Shown here: positions 11,601-23,006 of the stretch, one piece after another
How the letters are laid out: every line of letters begins with the position of its first letter
Numbering within the stretch: position 1 is the first letter of the stretch
Assembly: GCF_964204865.1 (NCBI RefSeq)
Contig: NC_135255.1
Coordinates: 15,777,135-15,841,134 of the forward strand
DNA from: Styela clava
Lineage: Eukaryota; Chordata; Ascidiacea; Stolidobranchia; Styelidae
DNA length: 64,000 bases
Direction: 5' to 3'
Position numbers and translations under genes: made by a program
Notes under the pieces: generated by a model
The model's database searches: none
What the model was told of the DNA's origin: nothing
What the model saw: only the letters and a program-made list of their open reading frames with translations

Positions 11601-14600
11601 GATGTTATTACTAATACATGCATTTAGTCATTTCCTCACTTTATACGGAGGATCGTTATTTATAATTTTTTCAAATGTCAACGACATATCGTACACATGC
11701 CTATTACACCAATACTTAGATACTAAACTGTTCACACATTTTTTCTCATATTTTCTTGTTTTTTCTTGGACGAACGAATTACTATTCTATGTTATATTGC
11801 TATCATTGATATACTTAACATTCATAACAAAATTTGACGCTCCAAATTGTAACTTAAGATTAAGAATATATGTTGAATATGGGGCGCTCCAGAAGTGCAT
11901 GTACTGATATGGAGGTAACAAATTTTGTTTGCCTATTTTACATCGAGCTATGTAAAGGGACTGAAACCTATCGGCAGGGTGTATATTCACTTGGCTAAAA
12001 CAGTTAGTCCCCGAACTCATAATAGAATTAAAATAAGAAAAATCAGAATAAAAATATGGCCTAACCCTAACCTAGTACACATACTAAGCTAAGGGAGCAC
12101 CAAATTTTTATATTCATCTTCTTTTTTCTAGAATACTCGAAAGTGAAGGAATTCACTGCAACATGACATTGTTGTTTTCATTTGCACAGGTTTGTTTCAA
12201 TCTTAATTTTTATTGAGACTTTCAATGCAGTGTGATGGGCCTCATTTAAAAGAAGCTTGTTTCATTTCTTACTAAAATATATGCTTTTTATAATATAACT
12301 CTTTAAACCAAATTCTTGATTTGAGGGTGTATGTATGATGCATCATGTTTCTGCTAAGCATAAGCTATGAATTGCTATATATATGGGATTTGGTAGGCTT
12401 TATTATCTTGAATTCAAGTTTTCTGTACTTGGTTTTATACTTGTAATTACATCTGCCAGAATTTTATGTTTTGCATCAGGCATGTAGACTCTTGGATAAA
12501 TGATATGTCTACTCTTCTAATGTTAGTAATGAATTCAACCCGCGAATGCACGCGGGGTGATCAGAGGTGATGGGGTGAGCGTATTCCAAACGCTTAGCAC
12601 AATTTACCACAACGCCGAACCGAGATAGTGTCATTTTGATTTTGTACATTGTACCGTATTTGTTTTTTTTTGGTACACAGGCTGTAGCATGTGCAGAAGC
12701 GGGTGTTACATTAATTTCACCTTTTGTTGGAAGAATATACGATTGGTATGTGAAGAGCACGGGACAGAAAGAATATGGACTTCATGATGACCCAGGTATA
12801 TGTAATCACAGAATTATTTCACAGTTCATTTTCGCTATCATGAATGAATCAAGAATTACCATACAGAGTTTAATTTTTCGAGACACAACAGTGAGTCAAG
12901 GAATATAAGTGACAGAAATTTCTAATTTTTACGATAAACTCATGCATTGGTAGGATGTGTTTAAATACTTTTCATCATCAGGAATCGTTTACTCTTCAAT
13001 TTGAATCTAATTACTTTGAGAAAGCATCAAATAAATCTAGCCTCCTAAGCCCCTCCGCACATTGTAACTGGGAATACAAAGTCTGAAGCTTGAGTTCAGT
13101 ATGTTTCTACTATTTCAGAGTCTAACTTCTCAGAGTTCAAATACGAGATTCTCTTGGGTTTGAATCATAAGTCAAACTTTGGCTAAAACTTAAAGTATTA
13201 ATTTAACATTCATAATAATCTATTGAATGAGGCGTGCATACTCTTAATGTTTTTGTTTACAAAATTTGACTTTTTCTGAATTTGGAGATATTTGGAGTTG
13301 AAATTTCCTACAACCTGTGATCAGGGGTGTAGCCAGAAATTTTTAAAGGGAGGGGGGTCTGAAATTTCTAATTGCCAAGTTCAACCTTGAACAGCAAGCG
13401 GGTTTGGCCGGAGGCTGAAAAACATGGGATTCGAAGAGTCTTAAGGGTTCAAAAAGCATACAGAAAAATAGTTTTTTTTACATTTTGAAAGGGGGGCTGG
13501 CTACGTCCTGCCTGTGATGTTTAGAGTCAATGATAAAATTTTACTTGATAGTGCGCAACCTTGCTTTAATCAAATTCACTCGAAAATATTCATTTTTCGC
13601 AGGAGTACAAAGTGTGACAAAGATTTACAATCATTACAAAAAGTTTGGATATAAGACCGTTGTCATGGGAGCTTCATTTAGGAATACAAAACAAATCAAA
13701 GCTCTCGCTGGATGTGATTTGCTTACAATCTCGTGAGTTTCAGTTGTTGAATGTTTAGCTGTAACAATTTAATTACAGAAATGAAACAATAATGATTTGT
13801 TGTCCACATTGGTTATAATTAGTAACTCTTGGTAAGGTTATTTGTTTTAAATAACCTACGGTAATCATTTTCAATATGATATTAGGTAGCAACTAGCATG
13901 GAATTAAATACAAACGGAATTGTGTCAAATTTTCATATTCTGTTTTATCATTGTAAAATATTATAAAATATATGATTTTTGATGATTATGAAACCCTCGT
14001 TGGACATCACTAGTTTGGCATCACAGAATATAATCACAGTCTCAAGTCTTATGCCTAACATTTTTACCAGGGGATTTATTCTTATTCACCTCGGTTAGGT
14101 TAGGCTATGTCCAACCAGAAATATTCAAGTACATGTGGATGCATAGATAATATTTGGAGAAAATGCCTAAAAGACATTCAAGGCCGGAGTACGCTACACA
14201 AAACAGAATACGTGACTATACTTAAACAGTTTCAATTTCTTTTTTTCAGACCGAAATTACTTGAACAACTCCAATCTGATGATGACAAGCTAGAAACACA
14301 ATTATCAGCTGAAGTGGCACAAAGCCAGAAACTGGAAAAAGTAATATTTTGATAGTGTTATTGTAATTTTACTCAATTATATAGGAGCGTGATTATCAAA
14401 CAATGTGGCACTTCCCACAAGGAAGGGGCATAGACAATTTTTTGCAGGGGCGTGAAAAAATATAAATATTTAATATTTGTAAGAATTGATCATGCCTGTC
14501 GTATTTTGGACATTTACGTTCCATCCATGTATTTCCAACATGTTTTTGAAGAAAACATACTCTCGCCTTGCTTATTGTTAGTTAATTTAGGTGGAGTGCG

Positions 14601-15276
14601 AAATTTGACAAATTCTAAAAAGTTTGAGAACCATTGATATAGGACCAGGTTTGTAATCTGGCATTTTATTTACAAAACTGCACCAAGTAGCCTTTCAGTC
14701 ACATAAACGATTACCTATCCACCTGCTCATATTCATTTGTGAATACTAATATGCCATAGGGTTATTCCAAATATGCTTCGCTGGCCAAAAGGGAAACTGT
14801 AGACTTGATAAAGTTATTGCGAATATTGTTGTTAGCTAAGCTTTGTTATTTAAAATGTCTTAAATTCCTATTTTCACTTTTTCAGTACTGTTGTTTTCAT
14901 TGCAGGTTACCTTGACAGAAGCCCAATTCCGATACATGCATAATGAAGACCCGATGGCAGTTGAAAAATTAGCTGAAGGAATTAGAAAATTCGCTGCTGA
15001 TTCTATCAAACTTGAAAAAATGTTAAGGGTATGTTCATGACTTTTTTTTATATATATAAACATTGGGATCAAAAATGTTTTGCTATTCTCAGTGGATTTA
15101 CGGTGATTGCTTTGAGAAGATTTCAAAGTTCTATTTACTGTTCCAACCAATACTGGTTGTTGAAAAATACAAGAACTTTGTCTCATTTTCTCCCTCTAAG
15201 ATAAATGAAAAAACTATCATAATTTTATGGGTTAAATTTTCAGGAAAAGATGCAAGAAACTAATGGAGCTTCTTGA
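8669..15276 (+). CDS. TALDO1: Transaldolase, 10 exons, 336 aa
   Basis: Cytosolic enzyme of the non-oxidative pentose phosphate pathway; it moves a dihydroxyacetone unit from sedoheptulose 7-phosphate to glyceraldehyde 3-phosphate through a lysine Schiff base. Exons: 8669-8765, 9614-9737, 10249-10356, 11035-11166, 12132-12189, 12681-12795, 13603-13732, 14250-14340, 14906-15028, 15244-15276; all introns GT-AG, phases agree, total 1011 nt. Family motifs in order: TVVADTGDI near the N-terminus, [18 protein letters not shown], then [11 protein letters not shown] with the Schiff-base lysine as K142, the same number as in human transaldolase; [40 protein letters not shown] and AGCDLLTIS follow. Length matches the animal enzyme (337 aa in human). 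The start is fixed by homology; a CTCTAG lies 2 bases before the ATG. Introns hold a SINE fragment and hAT and foldback MITEs. Identity is essentially certain. Confidence 0.97.
10726..10815. mobile_element. Fragment related to the CCGTATTTTCC element at 48811-49254
   Basis: TACCGTATATCCTCACATAC followed by AAGCCGACC resembles the left end of the complete element (CCGTATTTTCCGGCGAATAAGTCG). Only one end is seen, in transaldolase intron 3. Confidence 0.35.
11883..12101. mobile_element. Foldback MITE, long subfamily (about 219 bp)
   Basis: Starts GGCGCTCCAGAAGTGCATGTAC and ends CATACTAAGCTAAGGGAGCACC. It carries the subfamily core TATTCACTTGGCTAAAACAG and AGTCCCCGAACTC. It lies in transaldolase intron 4. 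No clean target duplication is seen. Confidence 0.75.
12537..12616 (-). repeat. SINE type 1 head fragment
   Basis: On the minus strand it reads like the SINE head: a TAAGCG-type A box, AATACGCTC, then a GCGGGTT-like decayed B box. It ends about 60 bases before transaldolase exon 6. Confidence 0.6.
13322..13510. mobile_element. hAT-type MITE, 189 bp, perfect 8-bp target duplication
   Basis: Left end CAGGGGTGTAGCCAG, right end CTGGCTACGTCCTG. The duplicated flank CCTGTGAT is at 13314-13321 and 13511-13518. It lies in transaldolase intron 6. Non-coding. Confidence 0.85.
14387..14636. mobile_element. hAT-type MITE, 250 bp, perfect 8-bp target duplication
   Basis: The right end AGTTTGAGAACCATTG pairs with the decayed left end GCGTGATTATCAAAC. 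The flank ATATAGGA is repeated exactly at 14379-14386 and 14637-14644. The termini belong to the same CAGTGGTTCTCAAACT group as 60222-60685. It lies in transaldolase intron 8. Confidence 0.75.
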
Positions 15277-15461
15277 ACCAACAAAGTGAAACCTTACCTT
15301 CAAGTATTCTTACCCTGTTACCAACTTCATCTCAACCATGCATGGCCAAAGCATAATCACACTTTTCTAAAACTCTGGTTGATAAGTTGGATTTAGTTTT
15401 GTAGAAATATTAATTTGAGATTCAATTACATAATCATGCTTATCATAAATTTGATAGTTGC

Positions 15462-15467
15462 AATAAA
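15462..15467 (+). terminator. Polyadenylation signal of the transaldolase gene
   Basis: AATAAA 186 bases after the transaldolase stop codon, in the context GCAATAAAGCTG. Confidence 0.7.
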
Positions 15468-15472
15468 GCTGT

Positions 15473-16213
15473 AATTTCATTATATTATCTTAAACTGGTA
15501 TGTAGGAGACATGGTTTGCAGGGTAATGTGAATATGAAGTCGATTGTATGTATTTTTATTCGTCTCATGAAAGCATATTCCATTAGGGTTGGAATTTACA
15601 ACGAACTGAAAAGCCTGGTGTTGTGCAATATTTTCACAGAAAACTGAAAAAAAAGCTTGTATGCACAAGTCTCAGGGTTCAAATACTTCGCATTTCTGTG
15701 TTGGGATCCGGTGTCTTTATTTACCTGGGGCGGAAGCCGGAGTGAAAGTCTGTTCTGATGGTATTGTTTGAATGCGTAGGAGTCTGCTTAAGCTCCATAG
15801 CTGTTGGCGCACTTCGTTAATCCCCTAAAATACCAATTTGCATTCGCAGATTTCAAGCAATGGAGATAATTATTATGCCAGTTAAAGGACTCCCGGTCGT
15901 TGGATGTTCTCAAATATTTAGATATTTCTATATATTTTGCTACACTTGTAAGTAGACGGTACGGGGCTTTTCTGCGAAACTATATAGTGTAAATATATAT
16001 AGTGGCATTGTCTTGAGAGCCTTTGTTTTCAAAACGAAGTGAACAAACTTATTTACGTTATTCGCAAGTTTAAAAAAATATTTTAAAATGTTCTTTCCAC
16101 CGGATTAACACGTGAAACTACCACATAAGCTATTTGTACTGTATTTCCTAAACTTCAAGCATAGTTTTTATTCTGATCATTATTACACCCGAGGAATAAT
16201 ACAAAAAATAATG
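15473..16213. other. Intergenic between convergent genes
   Basis: No gene or bounded element recognised before the foldback MITE. Confidence 0.45.
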
Positions 16214-16443
16214 GGTACTCCCGAAATATGTGAACTAAGATGGTCGACACCGGAACGTAGTATGTGTACCAGGTTAGGGTCAGGTCATAATTTCAGGTAC
16301 AAATACTACGGGAGTCACTTGGCTAGTCCCCGAACTCGTAATGTAACTAAAATAAGGAAAATTGGAATAAAATCATGGCCGAACCTGGCACACATACTAC
16401 ATTCCGGTGTCCGCAATCTTGGTTCACATACTTCGGGAGTACC
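16214..16443. mobile_element. Foldback MITE, 230 bp, perfect 8-bp target duplication
   Basis: Ends GGTACTCCCGAAATATGTGAAC and GTTCACATACTTCGGGAGTACC are inverted copies. The flank AAATAATG occurs at 16206-16213 and again at 16444-16451. Inside is CCAGGTTAGGGTCAGG and a nested inverted repeat (CACCGGAACGTAGTATGTG against CACATACTACATTCCGGTG). Confidence 0.9.
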
Positions 16444-16602
16444 AAATAATGTGCACCAAGACAGTAATACTTTTATTGAGAGGTAATTGAAACATCTTAC
16501 GTATTCAGGAGAGAACCGACCGTAATGTTATATTTTCTCTTCTGCACCAAATTTCAAGCAAGCAATACAGAAATTTGTAGCAAATACAAGCAATATTGCA
16601 AC

Positions 16603-16968
16603 TAGGGCTGAGCATTTTCGAATTCCCTGGTGATGTCAGAATCGAATATTACTTTCGAATCTCGAAAACCTGAAAGATTGGTAATTGTATGTGACTTTTT
16701 TAATGTGATATATATATATAGCGAGTTCTCCCGACTGCTACAATACTGAAAACATAGAATCTTTAAACCAGACGTTCAGTTGGTCTTCACACACAATAAT
16801 AAACATGTTTCATCAATAAATCACTCGTAAGAAAAGCGTCACATGTCAGTCTGCATTTAAAAAATATGGATTGATCTTTGACGAACGAAAAAAATATGGC
16901 GGCACTTCGAAATATTCGTTTGAGCGGATTCGAATAATTTAATATTCGATTCGAAAGGTTCAGTCCTA
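16603..16968. mobile_element. TAGGGCTG-type MITE, about 366 bp
   Basis: Left end TAGGGCTGAGCATTTTCGAAT and right end ATTCGATTCGAAAGGTTCAGTCCTA are imperfect inverted repeats. The interior shares phrases with 30998-31313 (for example TGTGACTTT and an AAAAATATGG stretch). No clear target duplication. Confidence 0.6.
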
Positions 16969-17197
16969 ATTAAGAAAAGTAAAGCAAATAATCAATGTTC
17001 ATTGACATCTATTGTGTTTGAATAAAATATAAAAGTTTTATGGTCTTGACGAAGACAAAATGCAGAATTTTTTTTTAAGATTGAGGTCTAGGATTCTAAT
17101 AGAGTAGCATGCAAAGGCAGAGAATATTTTGTAGGAATGTGAAATTTGAGATAATCACCCCGCCAAAGTTATGGCCGATAATCTCAGTAATCAGTAA

Positions 17198-17203
17198 TTT
17201 ATT
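17198..17203 (-). terminator. Polyadenylation signal of the methyltransferase gene
   Basis: AATAAA on the minus strand, about 100 bases after the methyltransferase stop codon. Confidence 0.6.
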
Positions 17204-17301
17204 TCTTCATCAAAATACGATCTATACATACACAAATTAAAGGAAATATAAAATAAATCGCATTTCAGGGTGAAAGGAGTAACCGATAATCTGATTTGCA
17301 A

Positions 17302-18177
17302 TCAGCCACGTTTAGTGAACACGAACATGTAAATAATTGATTCTGTGATCAGTTTGACATTTTCGTCTGGCACACCTTCCATGTTAAAGAGTTTTTTCAC
17401 CTTCTTTGCCATCACTGTTAAAGGATCGATATCGGGTTTTTGAGTTTCCATTAAAATTAGGTATTCACCCATAGTTGTCATAAAATTTTTAAGATCTACG
17501 AGTGTGTTCACATTTTCGTCTCTGTAAATTAGATCCTTGAAGCATTCCTTGGAGTCATTTTGTATCTTATTGAACAATACCTTATTCCCATCAATTGCAA
17601 CAATATTTCCTTCGTCACCATTGATGTCGACAAAGAATTCTTTGTAAAAATTATAAAATGGATACGAGGGGGCGGGTGCATTCTCATCGTCGTTTAATAT
17701 TGGTTTAATTGAATATATTGCTCTGCTAAATACCACACATACCCCGTTTGGTTTCAACACACGTTCGCATTCTTTTTCGAACTTCGGTATATCGAAAAAA
17801 TGAGCCGCGGTTCCAGAAGCTATTAAATCAATACTATTGTCTCCGAATGGGAAAACATATCCATGAACAAGCTGATAGGATATGTTTTCATATTGATTTA
17901 GCTTTCTAGCTTGTTCGATTTGAGCTTCGCTGATATCAATCCCTACAATCGACTTGAAATAGTCGGCAAAAATGTAAGTTGACTGACCGCAGCCACAACC
18001 AACATCAGGCATACTCTCAAACTTTGTCTGGGCATCCATCCCCATTTTATTTCGTAAATATCCGATTATCCTGTCAGTTACTGCTTTGGGGTACGAAGGT
18101 CTATACTTCGCATAAGCATCAGCAACATTCTTGCCTTCGTAAGAGCGAATAAGCTTGATTTTTGGAGACTCAGACAT
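17302..18177 (-). CDS. Intronless class I SAM-dependent methyltransferase, 291 aa
   Basis: Soluble methyltransferase of the Methyltransf_11/25 kind; the substrate cannot be told. The N-terminal signature AYAKYRPSYP (residues 21-30) is shared by a group of small-molecule methyltransferases that includes the trans-aconitate methyltransferase-like proteins. The SAM-binding glycine loop is DVGCGCGQ (58-65), the acidic residue binding the ribose is probably D81 in VGIDIS, and the downstream motif reads IASGTAAHFFDIPKFEKE then RVLKPNG. The frame stays open 63 codons further upstream, but that extension is hydrophobic and unlike the family, so I place the start at the Met before SESPKI. The gene is one exon while its neighbours have 10 to 25, which suggests a retrocopy or horizontal origin; no poly-A tract or target duplication remains to prove it. 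It converges on the transaldolase gene. Confidence 0.85.
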   Translation of the reverse strand: MSESPKIKLIRSYEGKNVADAYAKYRPSYPKAVTDRIIGYLRNKMGMDAQTKFESMPDVGCGCGQSTYIFADYFKSIVGIDISEAQIEQARKLNQYENISYQLVHGYVFPFGDNSIDLIASGTAAHFFDIPKFEKECERVLKPNGVCVVFSRAIYSIKPILNDDENAPAPSYPFYNFYKEFFVDINGDEGNIVAIDGNKVLFNKIQNDSKECFKDLIYRDENVNTLVDLKNFMTTMGEYLILMETQKPDIDPLTVMAKKVKKLFNMEGVPDENVKLITESIIYMFVFTKRG

Positions 18178-18491
18178 CTTGATGATATTGCTATAGTTTT
18201 GTAATTCTACAATATTTACGTATTTTCTGTTAATGCAAATGGTATATTGTATTTTTGAAATTTTGTTTCTATAACCATTATCAAAGATATTCATCTCGCT
18301 ACAAAAACCAGAGAACAAACAATATAATTGGCAAATTAATAACATAAATTCATTTTGACCCAACAATCACCCGCTATCGTTATCGTCCAACTCTAGCAGG
18401 GTTAGGGTTGGCTGCTTTTTGCTTATGTTTGTTACTTTTGCTGTTTTAGTAAATAACTAATTCGTAATACTGGGTCTACTGATCTAACAAA

Positions 18492-18698
18492 GGCGCTCCA
18501 GAAGTGTGTGTACCAATATGGTGGTAACTAATTTTGTTTGCCTATTTTACACCAAGTTGGGTAAGGAGAATGGAGCCTATGATCAGGAGTATATTCAATT
18601 GACAAACACAGACAGTCCCCGAACTCACAATAGAACTAAAATTAGGAAAAACGGGATAAAATTATGGCCTAACCTGGTACACACACTATTGGAGTACC
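18492..18698. mobile_element. Foldback MITE, long subfamily (about 207 bp)
   Basis: Starts GGCGCTCCAGAAGTGTGTGTAC, ends GGTACACACACTATTGGAGTACC, core GACAGTCCCCGAACTC. The flanks CTAACAAA and CTAAAAAC match at 6 of 8 bases, a likely decayed target duplication. It lies about 315 bp upstream of the methyltransferase start. Confidence 0.8.
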
Positions 18699-20280
18699 CT
18701 AAAAACAACTAAACTTGTAAACGTGAACGGGCTCTCACAAAGACACCATCTTAAACAAATGGCGTTTCTGCACACATAAAGCAACAATTTGCGTAGTTGG
18801 GTAAAATGCCCAGGTTAACACTGCTCAAGTCTTCAGTATCTTGGATATAGAATTCATTAACCGCTAAATTCCACTTTTCATCTGGGATAATGTTACTTGA
18901 ACTGCGACAACAAACGTTTCAACATTACTGATTAAAAAATATCTCAGCTACAAATTTTAATTTGTTTAAAAAACTGCTTTTATCTGCTCATATCAAAATC
19001 GAACGATTAAAAATCCCTTTTCTATCAATTAGAATTGTTGTTTGTTTAGTTTCTCTTCAAATTATATCTTGATAAAATCTGTTAAATTCCTCTAGGCTAC
19101 TCAGTGTCGTAATCTCAGTTCAGTTCATCACTTCACAAACAAATCCATGATTATCACAGATACTAGGTTTTAAGTACTAATTAAATTACTGTTGCCAGTC
19201 AACAGATAAAGTTAAGAATACCAAAATATGCAATATAAATTACCACACTCATTAGACAGTGGCAACAGACATTAAACATTAGACAGTGTTGTATAGTCAG
19301 AGGTGATATCGGTTATATTAGTGTTGCGTTATTTTTGCGTAATTTTCCATATTGCACGTTTCTATTGCACGGACTAGATTACTACATAATACGATTGTAG
19401 TCATTAACGTCACCGTACTGGAAACAATTAGTCGTCTAATTGTAGTGTTTTATGATTTTAGTTTAGTTCTAATTTTAATGTCTGAGTCAAAGTAGAAATA
19501 GTTTCAAATTAAAACAAGTCCAACTATCAACTAAATTCAGTTGAATTAACTCAAATTTCAAAGAAATTGTTCCAGTAGTTAAAGAGAAAATCGATTTTAT
19601 CACAACAACATCAAAGAAAGGTAGAATATAAACAACAACAAAACACTTGATGTCCAATTGACCCAAATAAGCTACATTGTCAGAGACGACAATGGTGGCT
19701 ACCGCGCACGTAATACCATTACGAACAGAAGTTTGTATATAAAAATATGTGTCAATCTGGTGCGAGCGATCAAATTGATTATTTTTTAGTTTATTAGAAG
19801 AAGTCTAATATGATTTTAATGAGTAATTACGGAGCATCAATATTCATAACAACTCATGTATTAAAACTGATTTTATAAATTGATAAATATACAAAACAAC
19901 TGATGATCTTAATCTGAAAAATAATCTGGTTATGTATATTTAAAAAAAAAACTTAATTTTAAAGAGTTCATATAGTTCCGTAAGAGTGTATTTATCGCAA
20001 AAAAATACTACGTTCGATATTTTAGTTTGAAATATGATTAGAAATCATCATTATTATCTGAACTGTTTATAAAAATATCATCAATTAATTATGCATTATT
20101 CTCACGTCCACTCTTTTACTTTGATCTTCCACTGCTATATGTAAGATATAAAAAGAAAACGTAAGAATAAAATATATGCTATAAAGTACTACAAGTTCTA
20201 AATGTGACACAGAAAACTGCAACATTTTTCATCCTACGCACGTTACGTTACTCAATAATACATTTAATTTAAGATCTGGT
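18699..20280. other. Intergenic, AT-rich, with one dispersed-repeat piece
   Basis: No gene recognised. 19555-19672 (ATTGTTCCAGTAGTTAAAGAG through TGATGTCCAATTG) belongs to the dispersed repeat also present at 25735-25917 and 59935-60720. Confidence 0.5.
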
Positions 20281-20283
20281 TGT

Positions 20284-20640
20284 CACAATATGAAAAAAAC
20301 TGACGTCTCAAACACAAAAACTGACGTCAAAAAAAAGGCCTCAAAATACAATAATCTACATCCCAAAAGTCTGTTGCCATAAATGCAAAAATTGACCTCT
20401 TGGGGAAAATTTAACGGTTGGGTAAGCTTGCTAATGTATGTAGCGATTTTTCATTACGGGAACCTCACTACTAGACCAGTTCTGAATGTTGCGAAATACC
20501 AGCCGATTCATATTTAGTCAAGGGCATTGATGTCATAATATAAATAGTTGACGTCACAAGCGCAAAAGTGAAGTCATAAATACAAAAATATGACAATAGA
20601 AAAACGTGAGGACATAAATGCAGAAATTCAATCAAAAAAC
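20284..20640 (+). repeat. Degenerate short repeats built on TGACGTCA
   Basis: Units of roughly 20 bases recur in which TGACGTC or a one-base variant precedes an A-rich stretch such as AAATACAAAAA: near 20300, 20321, 20527, 20548 and 20569. The array is interrupted and diverged. Confidence 0.45.
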
Positions 20641-20672
20641 TCATTGCCTAATAAGAGTCTGATCCTCTAATT

Positions 20673-21168
20673 CAGTGGTCGGTCGGCAACCTTTTTCAAA
20701 TGACAGACCGGCAAAGCCTGACCAAAATTTTGGTCGATCACCTTTACGCAAACGGCCTATGCAATAAATTGAACGCATTAGGAAATTTATGTTGACAATA
20801 TACTGAAAAACTAAAGTGATGCTGTTTAATGTAATATCTGTATTTGTTTGCTGGCCATTAACTGTTTCCATATTGAAGATATGGTCGACAGTGACACAAT
20901 ACATCCAGACTACTTCGATATTTCGTTTTTGTAGTTATCAATATTGAAAACCAGGTCTCACATTATAGGATTTTGGGAAAGGTAACAACGCCTGAAACCT
21001 TCTGACTCTGATCTGGGTATTGCTTGATGTTTGTTTTGCCAAAACTATTTTTTTACTCGATGTGCTAAATTTATGATTATCCGGATCCTGAAGTATACAA
21101 TTAGCTGTTTTTGTTTTACCTCTCTGCGGACCGGCGATGAACCGCGGCCCGGTGGTTGCCGACCACTG
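20673..21168. mobile_element. hAT-type MITE, 496 bp, perfect 8-bp target duplication
   Basis: Left end CAGTGGTCGGTCGGCAACC, right end GGTTGCCGACCACTG. The flank CTCTAATT is repeated exactly at 20665-20672 and 21169-21176. The GC-rich subterminal part (GGCGATGAACCGCGGCCCGG) is typical of hAT MITEs. No transposase sequence seen. Confidence 0.9.
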
Positions 21169-21176
21169 CTCTAATT

Positions 21177-22178
21177 AACAAAGCCATCCTTCAGTATTAT
21201 TATATCAGCTCTCGATGTTTCTAAGTACTATACTATACACTTCACGACCATTCAAGGGCATCGATGAGTCTGTGGATTTAGAGTTGAGTTGAAACAAGCC
21301 TGTTACTTTGTTTTTGTTGGCAAATGCTGTCAAAAATAACCAGCAAATTTTTTAAAATTACTTTGTTAGTTTGAAAAGTCATCCAAATAGTAGATTGCTA
21401 TTAGAACTTTTTATACGATCCGCATTCAAGAATTTCGCTATGAACAAACCCCTATTTTGGGATCCATTGATATGCCACTATATATATGATAAATTTACCA
21501 TAAAAACAAAGTTAACTTTTTGTGGATTTTCGTGGAATATTTTACACAAACACAAAGCGACCAATTTATGGTTTCATATGTTGAAAGATACGAAATGCTA
21601 AATAAATTCAGTACATTTACTTGTGTTTTGAAGTAATTGAAACTATTCGAGTCAACTTATTTCCAAATGAGGAGGAATTTTGCTTTGTATTTATTTACCG
21701 TAGTATTAGTAATGATATTTAACTCTTTTTCATTACTGTAATGTTTTCCTTATGGACACATTAAAAACCACTCAAACTGTACAACGGCGGGAGTGTGATG
21801 CATAACACCATCTAAGAGTCCAATTAAGATTGGACCAATAAATTGGTTTTTATGCACAGTTAGGAAGAATTTAAAGAGTTCCGAAATAGGCAAAGGGAGG
21901 GATTTAACAAAAAAGTTTGGGAACCACTAGTTTATGGGGTATAATGAATGGGGTATGAATAATATGTTTCACAATTCGCTCTTAACAAAGCCCAAGACGA
22001 GCGAAACACTTGCCTTTCAATCCGTACAAAGCCCCGTACCGGCATCCAATGCATCTTACGATATGTAAGAGGCCACTGCTGTTTATTTAGATGCACCGTA
22101 ATCTTTCGTAAAAGTAAAATCAACGATAGTGCGCAGTGCCTTGGACAGGACCTGAGAAATTGAATGATGATATGTATG
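21177..22178. other. Intergenic; right end of an old hAT-like element near 21905-21932
   Basis: AAAGTTTGGGAACCACTAG at about 21913-21931 is the right terminus of a CAGTGGTTC-type element; its left end was not found. Otherwise no gene is recognised. Confidence 0.4.
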
Positions 22179-22186
22179 ATATATGA

Positions 22187-22998
22187 CAGGGATGGCGAAC
22201 CACTGACCCGCGGGTCACAAAGTGACCCATCGCATTATTTCGGTGACCCACCAAAGCACGAATTAAATAAAAACATACTAACATATAAATGATAAAAATT
22301 GATATAACCGTATTTAATTAAATTTAAAGTTTACCATAATATGTAATTTATTATATAGGATAACTATATAATGTACCATCATTAGGGCAGCCAGGACAGC
22401 GATGGCTCAAATTCGAATTGTAATTTCCGGGTCGTCAGCGCCCATGTACACAGCTATGCAGCTATTGGCTGTGACATTGTTTATGTCATAACGATACAAT
22501 TGATCTGTTCATTTCTCGCAACGTCTTGTTACAGCGTTCCCTTTCGGATATGCAAAACCAAAAGGCCCTGCGGACTGTCTCTAGGGGTATTCGAGAACTA
22601 AATGCTACATTGCATTTTATTAGTTGCTCGCCTATAATGCCGTTGAAAAAACAAAATCTATTGAACTTAAAATAAAAAACTAGAAATAGCAATGGGGCAG
22701 TGTAACGCCTTAATGTGGTTGAAAACTGATCTAAAAATATAACACTATCAGAGTGAGATTCCCTCGCAAACTTTTCGAAACCGTAAAATAATTTGCCGCA
22801 TCATCTTAAACGTTATTCGGTAATTCGTATGCGTGTTTTTGTACACGAATTTCATAAAAATCGAGTGCTATAAAAAGTCTAGTAAGTCAAGTTTCTTTTT
22901 TCTCAAACATCGATTAAATATTAGTGACCCACACTCTTCCGCTCCGTGATAAAAATATAATTTTTGACCCATTCATTGAAAAAGGTTCGCCATCCCTG
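22187..22998. mobile_element. hAT-type element, 812 bp, perfect 8-bp target duplication
   Basis: Left end CAGGGATGGCGAACC and right end GGTTCGCCATCCCTG are exact inverted repeats. The flank ATATATGA is at 22179-22186 and 22999-23006. Subterminal TGACCCGCGGGTCAC and TTTTGACCCATTC phrases recur. No convincing coding region remains. Confidence 0.92.
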
Positions 22999-23006
22999 AT
23001 ATATGA

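Noticed and set aside
16112..16486. 124-codon + strand frame
   Set aside because: Most of it is the foldback MITE at 16214-16443; frames in other MITE copies (18506, 38066, 61341) arise the same way.
18178..18366. 63-codon N-terminal extension of the methyltransferase
   Set aside because: Hydrophobic, Ile/Asn-rich and unlike the family; homology starts right after the Met at 18177.
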